From assembly GCA_016284305.1 (NCBI GenBank), contig JAEEON010000044.1, forward strand, positions 1-64,000: 64,000 nucleotides of DNA, in the 5' to 3' direction. This document shows, piece after piece, positions 61,383-64,000 of the stretch; within the stretch, counting starts at the first letter, position 1; the number at the start of each line of letters is the position of its first letter. The translations under genes were made by a program, and so were the position numbers. Under the pieces are notes generated by a model. That model was not told the DNA's origin, made no database searches, and saw only the letters and a program-made list of their open reading frames with translations. This DNA comes from Bacteroidales bacterium. GTDB lineage: Bacteria; Bacteroidota; Bacteroidia; Bacteroidales; F082.

Positions 61383-63272
61383 ATGAGAAAATGGCGCATC
61401 GAAGACTCCGAGGACCTTTACAATGTGAAAGGCTGGGGTGGTAACTACTTTTCAATCAGCGAGAATGGTCACATGTTAGTGACCCCTAAGGAAGGCTGTG
61501 CCTCCGTCGATCTTCCCCAGTTGGTGGATGAGTTGGCACTTCGCGACGTCTCAGCTCCCATGCTGATCCGCTTTCCCGACATCCTCGATGACCGTATCAA
61601 CAAGATCGACTCCTGCTTCAAAGAAGCCGCCAAGGAGTACGAGTTCAATGGTCAGAACTTTGTGGTGATGCCCATCAAGGTGAACCAAATGCGCCCCGTG
61701 GTCGAAGAGATTGTCAGCCACGGCAAGAAATGCAACATCGGTCTGGAAGCCGGCTCCAAACCGGAGCTCCATGCCATCATCGCCCTTGGCACCGACTCCG
61801 ACTCGTTGATTATCTGCAACGGTTATAAAGACGAAGAGTTCATCGAATTGGCATTGCTCGCTCAAAAGATGGGTCGCAAGATCATCATCGTTATTGAGAA
61901 ACTCAACGAGCTGAAAATCACAGCTAAGATCGCTCGACGTCTGAAAGTCACCCCCAACTTGGGTGTACGTATCAAGTTGGCAAGCTCTGGAGCAGGCAAA
62001 TGGGAAGAATCGGGCGGCGACGGCAGCAAGTTCGGCCTCACCTCCTCAGAACTCCTCGAAGCTCTTGACTTCTTGGAGGAACACGACATGAAAGACTGTC
62101 TCAAGTTGGTCCACTATCACATCGGAAGCCAAGTCAGCAAAATCAAGAAAATCAACGTGGCCTTGCGTGAAGCCGCGCAGTTCTATGTGCAACTCTACAA
62201 GATGGGCTACCATATCGAATACGTTGACATGGGCGGCGGTCTGGGCGTCGATTACGACGGCACCAGCTCCAGCAGCGCGAGCTCGGTCAACTACAGCATC
62301 CAAGAATACGCCAATAATGCGATTTACACCATCGTCGATGCCTGCGACAAAAACGAGCTCCCCCACCCTAACGTAATCTGTGAATCAGGTCGCGCACTCA
62401 CGGCTCACCACTCTGTGCTGATCTTCGAAGTTCTGGAAAAGACCTCCTTGCCTGAATGGGACGACAACGAGGAACCGGAAGAAAACGACCATGAGCTCAT
62501 CAAAGAGCTCTACGAGTCATGGGATGAACTCACAAAGAGCTCGTCCTTGGAGATCTGGCACGATGCTCAGGAGATTCGCGAAGAGGCCCTGAACCTGTTC
62601 AGCCTTGGCTTGCTCGACCTGAAGTCACGCGCCAAGATCGAGCGACTCTACTGGAGTATCGCTCGCGAGGTGAACCATATCGCCAATAGTTTGAAACGCG
62701 TTCCCGAGGACTTCACCTCGCTGCCAAAGCTGTTGGCCGACAAATACTTCTGCAACTTCTCTCTCTTCCAGTCACTGCCCGACCTCTGGGCTATTGACCA
62801 ACTCTTCCCCATCATCCCCATCCAACGCCTCGATGAAAACCCCACCCATCTTGCCACCTTGCAAGACATCACTTGCGACAGCGATGGCAAGATCACCAAT
62901 TTCGTGGCCAAGTCAACACAACACACCATCCCGCTGCATAATTTCAGCGACAAGGAACACTACTATATTGGGGTGTTCTTGGTTGGCGCATATCAAGAGA
63001 TCCTAGGTGACCTCCATAACTTGTTTGGCGACACCAACGCGGTTCACGTATCGGTGGATGAAAAAGGCTACTACATCGATCAAGTCATTGATGGTGAGAC
63101 CGTTGCCGATGTTCTTGAATACGTACAATACAGTCCCAAGAAATTGGTCCGCACCGTCGAGACCTGGGCTACCAAGTGCGTTAAGGAAGGAAAAATAACC
63201 GTAGAAGAAGGAAAGGAATTCTTGTCGAATTACCGCTCCGGCCTCTACGGATATACCTATTTGGAAAATTGA
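61383..63272 (+). CDS. speA: Biosynthetic arginine decarboxylase
   Basis: 629 residues from ATG 61383 (MRKWRIEDSEDLYNV); a TTG at 61356 would add nine. PLP enzyme making agmatine for polyamine synthesis. Fold-III barrel with the PLP Lys in MPIKVNQMRPV, GLEAGSKPELHA, FGLTSSELLEAL, HIGSQVSKI and GGGLGVDYDG; substrate-site blocks ICESGRALTAHHS and HVSVDEKGYYID; C-terminus FLSNYRSGLYGYTYLE. Closely matches Bacteroides SpeA over its whole length. Divergent from tssH, convergent with the alkaline phosphatase. Confidence 0.96.
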   Translation: MRKWRIEDSEDLYNVKGWGGNYFSISENGHMLVTPKEGCASVDLPQLVDELALRDVSAPMLIRFPDILDDRINKIDSCFKEAAKEYEFNGQNFVVMPIKVNQMRPVVEEIVSHGKKCNIGLEAGSKPELHAIIALGTDSDSLIICNGYKDEEFIELALLAQKMGRKIIIVIEKLNELKITAKIARRLKVTPNLGVRIKLASSGAGKWEESGGDGSKFGLTSSELLEALDFLEEHDMKDCLKLVHYHIGSQVSKIKKINVALREAAQFYVQLYKMGYHIEYVDMGGGLGVDYDGTSSSSASSVNYSIQEYANNAIYTIVDACDKNELPHPNVICESGRALTAHHSVLIFEVLEKTSLPEWDDNEEPEENDHELIKELYESWDELTKSSSLEIWHDAQEIREEALNLFSLGLLDLKSRAKIERLYWSIAREVNHIANSLKRVPEDFTSLPKLLADKYFCNFSLFQSLPDLWAIDQLFPIIPIQRLDENPTHLATLQDITCDSDGKITNFVAKSTQHTIPLHNFSDKEHYYIGVFLVGAYQEILGDLHNLFGDTNAVHVSVDEKGYYIDQVIDGETVADVLEYVQYSPKKLVRTVETWATKCVKEGKITVEEGKEFLSNYRSGLYGYTYLEN

Positions 63273-63276
63273 ATGG

Positions 63277-63331
63277 TGAAAGGTGAAAGGTGAAAGGTAC
63301 CTTCGGACGCTAGTCCACCTTTCACCTTTCA
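63277..63331. terminator. Bidirectional terminator-like inverted repeat (AAAGGTG family)
   Basis: A perfect 15-bp inverted repeat (63277-63291 with 63317-63331) separated by 25 nt between convergent speA and alkaline phosphatase genes. The left arm has three GTGAAAG units, so the pairing register can slide. Confidence 0.6.
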
Positions 63332-63335
63332 ATTT

Positions 63336-64000
63336 TCAATTTTCACCTTGTACAGCTTTTAGTATTTTTTCCTTGACGGTGTTGTTCTGCATCCAGCCAG
63401 AGAACAGCTCTGCACCGGGACCGTAAGCATAGAGGATTACGGGCAGGCAGGTGTGGCTGCTGGTGGAATAATGGAACGAAACGTTGGTGTATTTCCCTTC
63501 CAAGTCAGGCATGGTCAAACCACCTGTCTCATGATCGGCGGTGACCAAAACCAAGGTGTTGCCTTTCTCTTTGGCATAATCCAAAGCAACTTGGATGGCA
63601 TTGCTGAAATCGACACATTCATCGACCATATAAGCTGAGTCGTTTGCATGGCAAGCAAAGTCGATCTGCGAGCCTTCCACCATCAGGAAGAAACCTTTCT
63701 CGTTTTTGTCCAAGGTCTCGATGGCAATCTGCACCGCTTCAGGCAGGAAGTTACCACGGTCAGGCATCTGAGGCATATGTCCATCGTTGGCCAACACCGC
63801 ATATTTCTTGCAATCAGTGTCGATACCATAAAGGGTGTCATAGACTTTCCAACCCAGTTCCGTCTCCATGCGTTGAATCAGGTCGATGCTGTCTTTGCGT
63901 TGGTTGAAATGTTTAAGGCCGCCACCGATCATCAAGTTCAGCTTTTCGCTTTCAGCCATCTGAACGGCAATATCCTCATACATAGAACGTTTCGGGACTT
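63336..64000 (-). CDS. Alkaline phosphatase, C-terminal part (truncated by window edge)
   Basis: The last 221 or so residues of a PhoA-superfamily alkaline phosphatase; the frame continues past 64000, so the internal Met at 63983 is not the start. Visible: FFLMVEGSQIDFACHANDS (metal-binding Glu, Asp and His), VLVTADHETGGLTMP (metal site), and FHYSTSSHTCLPVILYAYGPGAE with the last metal His. Active-site Ser and signal peptide lie outside the window. Confidence 0.92.
   Translation of the reverse strand, partial: VPKRSMYEDIAVQMAESEKLNLMIGGGLKHFNQRKDSIDLIQRMETELGWKVYDTLYGIDTDCKKYAVLANDGHMPQMPDRGNFLPEAVQIAIETLDKNEKGFFLMVEGSQIDFACHANDSAYMVDECVDFSNAIQVALDYAKEKGNTLVLVTADHETGGLTMPDLEGKYTNVSFHYSTSSHTCLPVILYAYGPGAELFSGWMQNNTVKEKILKAVQGEN

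Overview
The window is a chromosomal segment of a member of the Bacteroidetes, most likely order Bacteroidales. Evidence: Bacteroides-type -7 promoter elements (TAnnTTTG), few Shine-Dalgarno sequences, FAAC-type lipoboxes, a T9SS C-terminal sorting domain, a DUF3127 protein, a GH109 enzyme, and type VI secretion (T6SS) proteins resembling the Bacteroidetes subtype T6SSiii. I cannot name the genus. No gene-free stretch exceeds 300 bases (the longest is about 250, at 10644-10891). I saw no tRNA, rRNA, CRISPR array or insertion sequence.

Left flank (1-19843), housekeeping: a partial membrane protein, a lipoprotein prolyl oligopeptidase, topoisomerase IV subunit B (parE), a Wzx/MATE-like flippase divergent from a family-2 glycosyltransferase fusion, a GH109 glycosidase divergent from an N-acetylhexosamine 1-kinase (nahK), a DUF3127 protein, a TPR protein, gyrA, and the clpC-cca-miaA cluster. 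Right flank (61249-64000): biosynthetic arginine decarboxylase (speA) convergent with a truncated alkaline phosphatase.

Centre (19840-61248), about 41 kb entirely on the minus strand: a T6SS locus made of two paralogous modules. Module B (33013-61248) reads, in transcription order, tssH(ClpV)-tssB-tssC-hcp-hcp2-vgrG-PAAR-like/DUF4280-Cys-rich protein-degenerate zincin-two small proteins-T9SS-exported protein-ubiquitin-like protein-E2-periplasmic protein-coiled-coil/TM protein-JAMM protease-vWA/RING/FHA membrane protein-outer-membrane protein-E1-tssG-tssK-tssE-tssF. Module A (19840-32037) repeats the tube, spike, baseplate and part of the envelope section: periplasmic protein-hcp with insertion-vgrG-PAAR-like-ubiquitin-like protein-coiled-coil/TM protein-vWA/RING/FHA protein-tssG-tssK-tssE-tssF. 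It has no sheath, ClpV, E1, E2 or JAMM gene of its own. A GlcNAc-kinase-like gene lies between the modules. I recognise no TssJ, TssL or TssM.

The outstanding feature is what looks like a complete eukaryote-like ubiquitin cascade inside this T6SS: two ubiquitin-like proteins ending exactly at a C-terminal glycine; one E1 with nucleotide motif, candidate catalytic Cys, zinc cysteines and a C-terminal ubiquitin-fold-like domain; one UBC-fold E2 with HPN motif and catalytic Cys; two seven-TM proteins with a RING-H2-like finger (candidate E3s); and one membrane-anchored JAMM protease (candidate deconjugase). Predicted topology puts the E1, E2, Ubl, RING, FHA-like and JAMM parts all on the cytoplasmic side, next to the baseplate. 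My working inference is that Ubl conjugation at the inner membrane assembles, regulates or recycles two alternative baseplate/spike complexes that share one sheath and one ClpV.
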